A model generated the notes under the pieces. That model was not told the origin of the DNA, made no database searches, and saw only the letters and a program-made list of their open reading frames with translations. From Zonotrichia leucophrys gambelii (Eukaryota; Chordata; Aves; Passeriformes; Passerellidae): a stretch of 64,000 nucleotides of DNA. Shown here piece by piece: positions 12,100 to 23,560 of this stretch. Within the stretch, counting starts at the first letter, position 1. Every line of letters begins with the position of its first letter. The stretch lies in assembly GCF_028769735.1 (NCBI RefSeq), contig NC_088170.1:50997585-51061584 (forward strand). The letters run 5' to 3'. The position numbers were made by a program, and so were the translations under genes.

Positions 12100-13190
12100 G
12101 AGTGCTTCATTCAAAGACTTCTATGGAAAATAATGCAATTGAGAAGTTTAGTAGTTTATTGGTTGGATGGCCACATCCAAAGAATTGCAGTCAATGCCTT
12201 AGTGTCCAGGTGGAAGCCAGTAACGAGTGCTGTCCCTCAAGGGTGTGTACGGGAACCAATCCTATTTACTGTGTTGATAAGTGACATAGACAGTGGGATC
12301 AGCTGCGCCTGCAGCAAGTATGCAGATTATATCCAGCTGAATACTGCAGTCACCCCAGAGGAGAGCAGGGATGTCATCTAGAGGGACCTTGACAGGCTTG
12401 AGAGGGGGAACTATATGAAGATCTCATGAAGATCAACAAAACCAAGTGCAAGGTGCTGGACATCAGTGGGGATCATCTCCAGAATCAACACAGAATTAGG
12501 ATGGAATGGATTGAGAGAAGTCCTGAGGAGAGGGACTTGGGGATTCTGGTGGATGAAAAATTGAATGTTACCCAGCAATGTGTGCTTGCCACAGAGAACA
12601 CCAGCTGTACCCTGGGCTGCATGAAAAGAGTCATGGCCAGCACGTGGATGGTGGTGATCCTACCCCTCTGCTCTGCTCTGCTGAGCCCCACCTGGAGTAC
12701 TGCATCCAGCTCTGGTGTTCCCAGCACAGGAAATTCATGGACCTGATAGAACAGGTACAGAGAAGGGTCAAAAAAATTATCAGGGGGGTGTAACACCTCT
12801 CTTATGAGGAAAGGCTGAGAGAGTTGGGGTCATTCAGCTTGGAGGAGACCTTATTGTGACCTCTCAGTTCTTAAAAGGAGCTTCCAGATATTTTAGTGTA
12901 GTGAAAGGACAAGGGGCAATGGTTTTAACCTGAAAGAGGGTGTATTTAAAATGGACATAAGGAAGAAGTTTTAATGATGAGAGTGATGGGACACTGGACA
13001 AGGTTGCTCAGAGTATAGTTGTGTAGGGTATTACAGTGTAGATACCTCTCCCTGGAATTGTTCAAGGACAGGTTGTATGGGGTTTTGAGCAGCCTGCTCT
13101 AGTGGAAGGTGTCCCTGTCTGTGCATGGGGAGTGGAACTATGTGACATTTAAAGGTCCTTTCTAACCCAAATAATTCTATGACTCTATGG
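12100..13190 (+). mobile_element. CR1 LINE copy with end of pol and full 3' region
   Basis: This is the longest CR1 in the window, in plus orientation, with the C-terminal half of the reverse transcriptase followed by the 3' untranslated region. The 3' end is marked by CTTTCTAACCCAAATAATTC and ATTCTATGACTCTATGG, the CR1 terminal repeat. The left limit is approximate because homology fades near 12100. The copy is 5'-truncated, frameshifted and inactive. It shares no overlap with the opposite-strand CR1 1 kb upstream, so the two are independent insertions. Confidence 0.92.
12133..12793 (+). pseudogene. Decayed CR1 reverse transcriptase, partial
   Basis: This is the remnant of the CR1 ORF2 protein, the endonuclease/reverse transcriptase that copies the element. 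Recognisable blocks are VPQG plus an LF stretch, DIDSGI, the catalytic-site region, CKVL, WIE.SPEERDLGILVDEKL, LGCMKR, HLEYCIQLW and a C-terminal VQRR..K.IRG. The polymerase motif expected as (Y/F)ADD reads YADY (12319-12330), so the second catalytic aspartate is lost. A TAG stop at 12379-12381 interrupts the frame. The reading frame then shifts: 12426-12746 carries the middle part, and about 12690-12793 continues in another frame. Only the C-terminal half of the family's length is present. It cannot encode an active enzyme. Confidence 0.9.
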
Positions 13191-14865
13191 AAGAAAGTCC
13201 TGGCTTGCCATATAGCCTGAATATTTACTGACCACCTAATTAGATAGTCCAAAATTAGAGTGGACAGAACCCCTTCTTAAGACAAGTCTTTTAATTCTTA
13301 TGAGTCAGGGAAAGGAGTGTGTTTTCTGTGAAGCAATTATGCTATGTCCACATTTAGGAAGAAAAATACTGTAATAGTGGGAGACAGCAGCAAAAAAAAG
13401 AAAAAGGAATTAATGTGCCCATTAACCATTCATGTGCAATTTATAGGTGTCCTTACAATTTCCAAGAATACATGAACTTATTTCTCTCCCTTTGTTTTTT
13501 TTTTTTCTTTTGGTGAGACTTGAATTAATAATATAATTCGGTACTAATTTCACCATTTAACCTCTGTTTAGTCTGAATGATTCTATGTAAAGTCAGTGTT
13601 GGAAACAGAGGAAAAAAAAACAAACCAAACTTGAAATCAATTGTGGAAACTTTCCTGGGTGGATTGAGTCATCATATTCTCTTTGGAATGTGTTTTTCAT
13701 TTATGCAAAGTCAAGAAAAACTGTTGTGAATACAATTAAAAAAAAAAATTTAAAAAATCTGTCCATCTGTCCAAGATTCCAACATGTGTCTCCAAGCCAA
13801 TAACTGATTCAGACTATTGGTTTCTTTCAGAGGAATTAATCCCCCCTAGCTTTCAATATCTGCAGTGCTGATGTCTACTTTTGAGCTGCCATCAAGGCTC
13901 CATTGGTAGTCAATGGAAAGAAGTCAGCATTTTTAGGGTATGATTCATCCACCATATTTTAGGCATACTTAGGATGAGATGCAATTCTCCCTAAGTCTGA
14001 TCACATAAATCTTAATACACTAAGGAAGAGAGCTAAGAGACTTCCTAGAAATTAATCACAGTGACTATAAACAGAAAGTAAAAAGTGCCAATAGTTCAGT
14101 GATTGCAGCAATAATATAGTCATGTTTGGAAGGGGTAGTGAAAACTGGAAAGAGATTTTAAAAAGCCGCCATTAAGGATTAGAAGTGCAGAAAAACCCCT
14201 TTACAGTGGTAGTCTAGAGAAACTCTTTCTATGCAGTTTTGCAGGAGAAAGTTTAAAATTTGTCTTGTTTGCAAAAGAGAAATAAAATTGCAAGACCTTC
14301 CTTTCAGACAGGGTACTATATTAAAAAATAGGATCCTCTGTCTGGAGCTGAAATCAATTCAGCTCAAGAAAGCTTGCATTTTAAAACAGCTTATTTTTGA
14401 GGATAATTAATAAAATGGCTAGTACTACTAAGAGTATAAAATCTGTCTTTTTAATATTTATCTGTATTTTTACTGGATGAAGTCCTAAAATTCAAACTTC
14501 TTAATAAAGAAAAAGTCAGTAATTAGAAACATTCTTTTATTTTGTTTTAGTATAACATGAAATCAGAATTTCTAGCGAAGCCAGTTCAAAACATGACGAC
14601 TTTAAATGTGTCTGAGTGAAGCTTCTCTCTTACCTGAATCAAAATCACACCACTCTACAGTGTTTTATGAAGCAGGTTTTTTTCATCAGAGAGTGCTTCT
14701 TTTGGGGGAATGATTCATCAACAGTTTTTTGCAAATCAGATTTAGTAATTGACCACAGGAACAGCTTATTAATGATTCAATTGATTCTTCATTACTTTAA
14801 TTCTTTAAATCTGTTTAAGATATGTTTCTGAAATATTAATCATAGGGTAATCAAAAGTTATGGGT
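13191..14865. other. Gene-free AT-rich sequence
   Basis: No gene is seen. A T-rich run lies near 13494-13510, and A-rich runs lie at 13610-13620 and 13737-13756. No CR1 tail or LTR edge is recognised. Confidence 0.55.
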
Positions 14866-14985
14866 TTGTTGTAGGGATGATTAGGTGAAACTGCAGGATC
14901 TGAGTTATTCAAAAGGTCAGACTAGATAATCATAACTGTTCTCTGTGACCTCACAGGCTATTAATCTTGTGAATTAGGTCTTCTG
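14866..14985 (+). mobile_element. Possible ancient CR1 3' end
   Basis: GGTCAGACTAGATAATCATA followed by a CTGTGACCTCACAGGCTATT-like stretch resembles the 3' end of old sauropsid CR1 families (GGTCAGACTAGATGATC...). The terminal octamer repeat is eroded to CTATTAATCTTGTGAAT. Divergence is high, so I hold this loosely. Confidence 0.45.
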
Positions 14986-15172
14986 CATTTGATTTTAAAT
15001 ATGCTTGGCTTCCCTAGATAGCAATGGAGATTATTAAATATATGTCCAGGATTTAAAATTCCATTCTCTATGCTATTACTATTGCTGATCATTTCAGGCA
15101 ATGTAACCTCATATAAAATTTCCCCAGAGCAGCTAGTCTAGAAATAAAGGGTTGGGAAAGGGAGGATTCATA

Positions 15173-15274
15173 ACAAGAATAAAGGTTTTTATAGACTTTC
15201 TTTTTTTTAAATAACAAGGGTCTGCCCTGGTAGTGTTGGGGTTCCGATGCAACTTTGTCCCAGGAGTCAGGATT
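15173..15274. repeat. Unclassified dispersed repeat, copy A
   Basis: These 102 bases align without gaps to 17566-17667 with about 9 mismatches (near 91% identity by eye). Similarity ends sharply at CAGGATT on the right and near ACAAGAAT on the left. The minus strand reads AAAACCTTTATTCTTGTTAT, faintly like an LTR polyadenylation region, but no TG...CA ends are visible. I do not recognise the family. Confidence 0.8.
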
Positions 15275-17565
15275 CCCACCAAATGATCTTTTTCTCACCT
15301 ATCCCTTGTCAGTCATTGGTAAATGGTGTCACCTCTGGCAGGTGTTAGGAGAGTGGAAGTGAACTAGCCTTAGGATGTAAAGATGCTTTGAGCTACAATT
15401 ACAAATGTTAGCTGCCCCGTGGGTCAGATGTACCCCACATGAACAAAAACCTTTTTTCCCTACCGACCACTCACCATTGTTGGCTCTCAGTCAATAGCAA
15501 TTCAAATAAAGAACTGTCAAACAGGGAGAATCAATTCAGAATCCAACTTGGGCAAACAGAGGGAAATAAGCATGAATGTGAGCTGCAGGCTAATTTGGCC
15601 CATTATCCTCCCTTGCATACTGCTCGTTATTCACCTTACACCTTGAATCCCCTCACAAAAAGCAGCCTCTGCAGCCTTGATTTCAAGTTCCTGTCCCTGC
15701 CATTTGGTTAACATTCTCCATGTTGCACTATGATTGCACTTCAGTTTCTTCCCCCACATGCTACTCATCAACCCAATTTATTGACTCATAGAGTTACTAA
15801 GGAGATGCTTATCAAGCAGAATAAACACCCCTCTGCTTGCCAACTGGTACTGTGTAAATTGGCTTTGCTTCAGTGTCCAGCCATATTTTAACAAACCCTT
15901 GACAATGCCTCAAAATGCTTTGCTTTGTGTCCGGATTTGCCAGCAGAGCACATTTCTAGTGACACAAAGGAGGCCTGTATTTTAAAACCTTTTTTTCAGG
16001 CCTAATTTCAATACTTTCAATGTGTTTTCATGCTTTATCTCCAACCTAGCTCTTTGTAGTCTCTAGGAAAACATTTAGCACAACTTCTTATTATCGTGCT
16101 AACCAACATCATTAAATTTGTTCACTGATGCACATATGTAAATGTATTTTGTCACAATGACTGTTACAGGATTGACCTGGCAACTAAGTGTTGCATTGAA
16201 GCTGAGCAATTCTGAGTTATTGAAGTATACAGGCAGCTTAGGGAACCTTTTTGCTCTAATATGTTGATGGACGGTTGCTGCGAAGTTTCAGTAGAAGCAT
16301 TGTATACATTGATTGTTTTGATGCATATTTCATTATCAAACTTGTAAACTTTGGGGTCAAAATGAGTCAAATCAGTTATTCCAATAAGCAGCGCACTCTG
16401 CCATAGTCTGTATGTACTTTGGGGACCCAACAAGGTTTTTCTGAATACCTCAGTGCCCAAGTTCTGCTGTGCCACAAGACATCATATCATAATATTGAGG
16501 GTCCTCTAATGTTGGCATTGTTCCAATACTTTCATGTTCTGTTAAAACACAGTCACTGAATTCTTTACAAATCAGAGCACACAAAGTTCACTGGCACCAT
16601 TAGGGTGTAGCAAGCCCTTTCCTCTCTTCCTTTTTCTTTCGTTCTTGTAACACAGCTGTTTATACAGAAGAGAGACAATGCTGAGTTTGTTAACAGCTGG
16701 CAGTTGGCAGTAACTTATCATGGAATGGGCCTTGAAGTGGCCCCATCTCCTTGACGATGAAAAGCCAAAAGGCTATGTTGCTTTCAAAATCTTGTTTTGG
16801 GACTAGAAGTAGAGCTTGAGGCTGTGCCAATTCCAGACTCATGAAAGCTGCATAGAGAGAAGGGGGCCAATTCCTTAGCTTCTGCTTAAAGGAGAACTAG
16901 CTCTGTGAGAAAGGATTTGTTTCCACCTATTAATACCAGTATGTTATACTCTATCAGCACCCATTAAAAACACCAGTCTTACTGGGACTCAGCAGATCTC
17001 TTTTCCTGTGCTTTTAAACAATGGGATTGACTTGACTTCCCCTGTTACTCTAGACTTGCACACTTTTCATTCCATTTATTTTTTGTTATTTCAATGAAGG
17101 GATACAGGAGGAAATATACTAATAATGAATGATGTCATACAGGAGGCTAGTAGAAATCATCTCAAGGATTCCATTGAGGAAACATGGAAAAGTTTCTGTA
17201 GAGATTTTGCTCAACAAAGATTCAGGGAGAAAAGGGGGATAAAGACAGCAAACAATAGTGGTAAAACTATTGAAGCACAGATACATTCTCACAGAATGAG
17301 AGGTTAGCCAACTGAGCAATAACCTCTCCTCAAATCTTAAGTGACTTGGCGGATGGGCGGACTGACAGGATTTTGCATTTACTGCAAATGCTCTTCTGGA
17401 AATGCTTGGGGTTTTGCCTGAAACAATTTCCTGGTGCTATGGGGCAGAAGTTGGTGGTGTAAAATCAGCAAGGTGCTGTGCCAGCACATCAGACAACACT
17501 ACAGCATTCTCCACTTCCCAGCTGTGGAGCTGAGAAGTGACAGGGGGCTTGGAAGAGCATTCCTG
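15275..17565. other. Gene-free unique sequence between the two repeat copies
   Basis: No gene or known repeat is seen. Open frames at 15439-15711 (90 codons) and 16164-16475 (minus, 103 codons) show no domain or splice context that I can support. Confidence 0.55.
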
Positions 17566-17667
17566 ACAAGAATCAAGGTTTTTATAGATTTTCTTTTGTT
17601 TTAATAACGAGGGTCTGCCCTGGTAGTGTTGAGGTTCCTATGCAACTTTGTCCAAGGAATCAGGATT
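17566..17667. repeat. Unclassified dispersed repeat, copy B
   Basis: This is the partner of 15173-15274 in the same orientation, 2.4 kb away, with about 9 mismatches in 102 gapless positions. The flanks of the two copies do not match, so this is either an interspersed repeat or a short local duplication. Confidence 0.8.
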
Positions 17668-17681
17668 AGCCAGTGCGGTAG

Positions 17682-17754
17682 CCAGTGTGGGGGGATGGCC
17701 CTCATCCCTCAGTCACAGCCATTGTGGGGAATGGCCCTGATCCCTCAGTCACAG
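17682..17754. repeat. Two-copy tandem duplication, 36-37 bp
   Basis: Copy 1 (17682-17718) and copy 2 (17719-17754) share ATGGCCCT and ATCCCTCAGTCACAG. They differ by a few substitutions and one base of length. Confidence 0.85.
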
Positions 17755-20700
17755 TGAGGGCAGTACACAGGCAGCAACTCCACACCTTCGTCCACACCAT
17801 GGTGTCAGGACAGGCACGTGCTCTGCCACAATAAAGGGATACACAGAGGGAAGCAACTGAGCAGATTTCAGAGGAAACTGCTGTCAGTCACAGAGAGGAT
17901 AGGAGGAGTATATTTGTGCAACCGAAATGGCATATAATGAGGATCAGGACTCACACAAGGGTTATTTGGCTATAAACTGTATTTCAATTGGACAATTTTC
18001 AAGCAAAAAAGGATACTAAAATTGTACAAAGATGTAACAAAAAGCAAACTTGAGAAATTTCCTTAAAAATATATTCTATACCTTGGGTCATGAGACTGTC
18101 ATTCAAACAATGTTTAAGAATGACAGGAATATAGATGCTAATAAATATGTATTTAAACTTCTTTAATGAACAATTTGATACTTATTTGTGTTTTTCCCAG
18201 TAATTTGTTGTGAGAAATGCAGATTTCTAAAGGTAGAGATGGCTTTACTGGACCAGACCCACGGTCATCCTGCATCCCCCCACCCCCCAAATGGCAGAAT
18301 AGTACGTTGCTTAGGTAACCTTAATTTTCACTCTGACAGCTAAGAGCTTCCAGTGCAAAATAAACTTATGAGATAGGCCAAGGGAAACTCCTGTCATCCC
18401 ATTCACTGTCACACTCTTCCCACCTCCTCTTCTGTTCACCCAGTAGCAAAGACTGGAGAGGATGGTCACTCAAAAGGTGCATTATGGCATGGCCTACACA
18501 CCACCCAAGGCAAAGACCCTTCCTCATAACACAATGAGCTTGAAGGCACTCTGTAGGGGCAGTCAGACCTGCATCTGCACATGCCCCCAGCTTTGTGAGT
18601 GTTCTTCTCTTTCGAATTCAAAACTCTCAGACGCTGAAGAGAACTCTCATGACATTCATCCACTTCTCTCTCTGCTCTCTATTCTTGTTTACCACAGTAC
18701 ATTTGCTCCTATGAACTGCTACTGTCCCTTGCATTTATTTGAACTGGTCTCTTCCAGCCTGCACAACTTTTCACAAGTCCATTTGCTACTAGGAAATAAT
18801 TAATGCATTAATAAATCAATCAATAATCAATAATTTTTGTTAATGTAGTAAGTGTGGTGCTTTATTTAGACCTCTAAGTACTTGTTTACTTTCCAGTGCA
18901 GTGAAATAAAGAAGGTAAATTAGACTCAAACAGTTCAAAGCAGTTCTTGTCAGAGAACAAATCTGGTCTTGTCAAGGTCAGCTAGGGTTCCAATGCTGGA
19001 AAAGGAGAAGGAGTGGGGGCTGTGTAATATTAACAACTGGGAACAGCAGTGGGATTTTGCAGTCATGTTCTCCAGTATCTTAACCAGGAACCATATCCTT
19101 CACTGAATAATTTAAGAGATAGACTAGCTAGTATTTCTTTACTTAGCCAGACAAACACAGACTTGGCCTTTTTGTCCTTTGTCATATCATGACTCCTTGA
19201 AGTTTTATTTCATGCATCCTCAAATTTTATTCTCCAGATCACTTATCACCTTTTGAAAAGATAGCTTTAGATCTTGTTCTGTTTACAAAGGTGCTGGTTT
19301 TACCCCTGTGCCTATCAGTGGTAGAGGGATTCAGTGATGCTCGCTTTACACTGGAATGAACACAGAGAGACTCAGGCCTAGAGGCCACAAAATGTCTGGC
19401 AAAGTATCCACTCATGAAAGCAATTTGTTATAATACCATACAGAATAAATCATGGCTGACATATCTGCTGCAGCTATTTTTAAAGGAAATAATTCATACA
19501 GCTGAGAGGTGTGAAGCAGTGAACATAATCTATGTTGGCTGGGGGGGAAAATGCTGTACCTTAGAGGGGACAGAAGCAAGGGGTTAGCAACAGTCTCAGA
19601 GAGCATTTTTCTGGTGAGGTTTAAGATCTGTCTGAAGGGCTTTGTGCTGGTGGTATCACTGCTGTGGGAGGAAACAGCACAGCAAGATGATAGATGGAGA
19701 ATTATACAGCTTTATTTTTCTCCCCACTTACAAATGACTTAATCATCCTGACAAGATCTCCACTAATTTCCACCATATATAGAGCACCTTCTACAGGAGC
19801 CAAGCAAGGGTCACCCCAATAACTCAGCTTTCCCCATCCATTTTATTCTTGTGTGTCATTGGTATAGATTGCTGTGTCAAGCTTTTGGCAATTTGAAATT
19901 GTTGTATTTCGAAAAATAAAATGAAAATATACACACAAAGAAAAAGAGCAATTTTGAAATTGGGGTAGGTTTTAGGCCTGAAGGCCAAATGCAGCAGGTA
20001 AGGCTTGATGTTCTCTGTAAATACATCAGGGAGATGTGGTGAGTTGGAGGAACAATTAAAATTCAGATGGCAAAAGAGCCGTTTCAGCCATCATTTAACT
20101 CAGCATGAGCAGCACCTAGGTAGTTGAGGGTGGAAACGGATCGCTGGACCAGAATCTTTTCACTCCCATTGCTGGAGATCAAGAAAAATCTTGTTTTATT
20201 TCTTTATAAGTTTGGTAATGGAAGAAACACACTGAGTGAGGAACTGTCTGGGTGTTACTTGAGTGTCACAGAGATCAAAGACAAATTGGTGCAGACTGCT
20301 GCTCATACAACAAGAGGAAGAACAGAAGTGAAAAGAAATTACTTCTCATCAAAGGATGTAAGTCAGCATTCTGGATTATATGTTCCTCTAGGGAAAAAAA
20401 ATCCCAAACTCAGACACATTGTCATGCCTAGAAAGGGCCAACTGAGTGTCACAGGGACTCTGCAAAGGCAGAAGAGGGCAGAAAGAAATATGCAGAAATT
20501 ATGACAGGGCTCAAAGGGATGAATCACAAACAGAAGCTGGAACAACTGTCACTACAGGATATTCATGCATTGTGTCATGGCCTAATGTCAGAAAATAATA
20601 AGGACAAAATTATAAAATAACAATTAAGCACTACAAATGAGCTAAACAATTCAGAAAATTATTTTAAAAGCTCTTACATACTAATAAAAACATCTTAACA

Positions 20701-21918
20701 CATGCATAAATGCATCTTGGGATGAATGCATTATGCTTTATAGATTCAGAGCTGCCATTATAACCCTCATAATCACTTTGGGCATGTGTTATACATCTGT
20801 GACTTCTTGGCAAGATATTTCAGTGACAGGAACTTGCAATTTTAGCTAACCTTTTCTTTTTGGAAAGTTTGGCTGCCAGCTTTGCTCTTTCCATGCTTCA
20901 GAACCTCTGCAATGCAACCTTTTCAATAGCATATGCTGCAAATGCTTTTAAAAAGATGTTTTAGTACCTAAATTACAAAATTGAGACCATAACTGACAAA
21001 AGAAGTCAGCTCTATGATCTCATTCAAACATAAGCATAAAACCCAGCATTACTAATGGCATCAGAATCAGAATCTGATGAAACACAGAACACAAAAGAAT
21101 TTCCAGCACTTCTGAGAAGTTTCTTCTGCTTTTAAAGTATGCCTGATTGTCCAGGGTAGAAACTGGCATCTCCCTCTGGCAACACTACTAGTCCTGTTTG
21201 GTGAGGACACAGCACAACACAAGTGATAACTCACATACATAGGACAAGCCTCCCCATCCCATTAAAGCTGAGCTTTGAGACGTCAGTAAAAGTGAGCAGA
21301 GGCACACAGAATTAGTGGAAACATGTTTGCAGGCATGTGACCATGAGTCCTGCACTGCAGCCAAAAGCATTGCTAACAAAAATCAGGCATATGTTGTGAC
21401 AGCATGGGGAGAAAAGACTACAGAGATTAAGATGATTTATCTGTCCATGGTCTCATGGGAGATTTGATAGCTTACCTTCTCACAACCAGCATTCTCAGCA
21501 ACATAGGAATATGTTCTAGCATTTCAAACACTGCAGTGTAGGGACCTCCTGATATATGGCTTGGCTATAGTGATGCAGCACTTTTTATTGATCCATTTTA
21601 ATAGTATCCAATCAAGCTAAAGAGGAAATGAAACGTACTTCTTTTTATGATAGAATTTCCCATATTACTTCTGATGTCTGATTAACCCATCATTACCTAG
21701 GTTTAGGGATAAGCAAAACATGTAGAAATCAATCACAGCGGGCAAGCTAATATATTTGTGTAAGAGTCAGAAATAAGAGGTTGATCACATAATTAAACAC
21801 ATTTTGAAAGGCAAACACTGCTCAAAAAGCAAATATTGTTGAATCCTAAAGCAGTTAAGATCAACAACTACCCACCTTGCCCCATTTTTGGAGAAAATTA
21901 GGGAGTTAATAGACAGTT
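17755..21918. other. Gene-free sequence
   Basis: No gene is seen. It contains a possible ancient repeat at 18227-18322 (listed separately) and an AT-rich patch at 18798-18845. Open frames of 113 codons (18462-18803) and 126 codons (20124-20504) lack any recognised domain and have shadow frames opposite them. Confidence 0.5.
18227..18322 (+). mobile_element. Possible ancient sauropsid interspersed repeat
   Basis: ACTGGACCAGACCCACGGTC, then ATCCTGCATCC, then GGCAGAATAGTA and TTGCTTAGG, recall a widespread reptile/bird repeat beginning ACTGGATCAGACCAATGGTC. The match is from memory and is interrupted by a C-rich run at 18276-18288. Confidence 0.35.
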
Positions 21919-21951
21919 AATTAATGTATTTTTATGGAAAATACATTAATT
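21919..21951. repeat. Perfect inverted repeat, 14-bp arms, 5-nt loop
   Basis: AATTAATGTATTTT (21919-21932) pairs exactly with AAAATACATTAATT (21938-21951) across the spacer TATGG. It is AT-rich, with no associated element visible. Confidence 0.93.
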
Positions 21952-23403
21952 CTGGTGCTATGTGAACTATCAGTGTCTTGACATGCTTGGTAAATTTAAT
22001 TCAGAAGGTGGAATTAATTTCACCTAGTGTGCAATGTCAGCTGTAAGCTGGCCATTTAAGGTGTTCTTTATAGTCAATGGGGGGGAAAAAAAGCAATGTT
22101 GGGATATGACTGATGTGATGGCTTTAAGGCATCTGCTGTCAGAGGCGATGAACTGAACCACAGAAGCATTCATTATCTGTAAATGGGACCCAGACACTAA
22201 ACCAGGAATAAACTCCTTTAGAAACAAGTTTCCTGTCCTTCCTGCCTCACATGAGACAAGAACATCTCATAAAGTTCCAAGGCACTGACTAAGTTCCACT
22301 TCTGAATAGAGTATCCATAAAATAACAAGTTGATAATATTTTTCATATATTTCAAATAACCTGTTTCAAACAACCTGTTTTCAGAGCAGGTAAATATATT
22401 TATTCCATTTTTATGAAAGAAGTGTGACACAATCCAGCTAGGGTGGTCAGTGCCAGAGGCAGAAACAGAAACCAAGTCTCCTGCCTTCCCATGTGCTTTT
22501 TGAGCTCAACAAACCTGCCCTTAATTTCTGTCTTCTTCTTATGAGATTTACCTTTATAGCTCTAGTTAATCTATCTGAACTTTCCTGATTGTCTCCATAG
22601 GCAGTCTCTGAGGGAGCATTATCTGCCCTTCCTGCTGATGTTTAGAGCTGTGAATGCAATTGCATCACCTCTTCCTTTCACCTTGGAAGGCATCACCATC
22701 TCCTGCACGTCTGCTCTTGGGGCCATTCTGAGAGCTGTCCCCACCTACTCGTTTCTGCAGCAGAGGCTCAGCTAGAGTCTGCCAAGAACATCCACAGGGC
22801 TGGTTACATCATCAGCCTCTGGTCTTCTTTTGAAACACAAAACTGGACACTAGAGACCATCTGAAATAGGGAAGATTAAAAAAAAAAGAAGAAAACAAAA
22901 AGGGGCTGAATGATGAAGTTCTTTCTGGCCAAGATATAGAATGACAAGTTTCAGAAAACTTTCAAAGATTTTTCAAGGTTGCTGACAAGTAAAGCTCTAT
23001 TCACAAACATGGGATTCAGGTAAAAAAAAACCCTCCAGAAACAGAATACATAATTTTATCTGAAATTTATACAGTTTTGTGATTATATGAGGCTTTCATA
23101 GTCAGAAGCCTTGACACAGATCTGAAGCAGGTCTCTGAGACATACAGCTTCATGAGCTGAGCCAAAGAGATTCTGGGGATTTACAGGATATACCAATTTT
23201 AACAAATTCTGTTCTGCTGAATACATATATTAACTCCTAAATTCAGCAGTGTTCCAACAAATGTGTGCAGGAGACATGCACACACAGGTAAGATATTTTA
23301 ACTATTTAAAGCCATTTACTGATCAGGGGGGTGGGGTCAGTAGTGTCAAGACAAGAAGCTAATGTAAACTTCAGGGCCCAAAAATGGGGGGATTGGAGTA
23401 GGA
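21952..23403. other. Gene-free sequence
   Basis: No gene is seen. About 22590-22860 is GC-richer than its surroundings and ends in ACAAAACTGGACAC, vaguely CR1-like, but I could not place it. A 14-15 bp unit ending AACCTGTTT is duplicated at about 22352-22380. Confidence 0.5.
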
Positions 23404-23560
23404 AAATCACAGAAAGACAGAAGGCTCTGAGTTGGAAGGGTTGATGACCCCTAAGGATTATCAAGGTCTAACTCTTAAGAGAATGGCCCATACAGGGACC
23501 AAACCCACAACCCTGGTGTGATTAACACCAGGCTCTGACCACCTGAGCCAATCTCAGTTA
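23404..23560 (-). mobile_element. tRNA-Ile-derived SINE with CR1-like tail (TguSINE1-type)
   Basis: Read on the minus strand, 23557-23484 is a degenerate tRNA-Ile. It has an A box TGGCTCAGGTGG (plus 23539-23550), an anticodon loop TTAATCA giving anticodon AAT (plus 23521-23523), a B box-like GGGTTTGGTCCC (plus 23495-23506), and a 3' acceptor stretch ending TATGGGCCA. A CR1-like 3' tail follows (CCTTCCAACTCAGAGCC...TGTGATTTTC). Together this is the known design of the songbird SINE TguSINE1, transcribed by RNA polymerase III from the internal boxes and moved by CR1 machinery. Eroded pairing and the CR1 tail show it is a retroposon, not a working tRNA. The 164-codon minus-strand open frame at 23475-23969 starts outside it and runs through it by chance. 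Confidence 0.87.

Noticed and set aside
20124..20504. 126-codon plus-strand open frame
   Set aside because: No domain. A shadow frame lies opposite. No support beyond length.
23484..23557. Functional tRNA-Ile gene
   Set aside because: The B box and stems are degenerate and it is joined to a CR1-like tail, so it is a SINE head.
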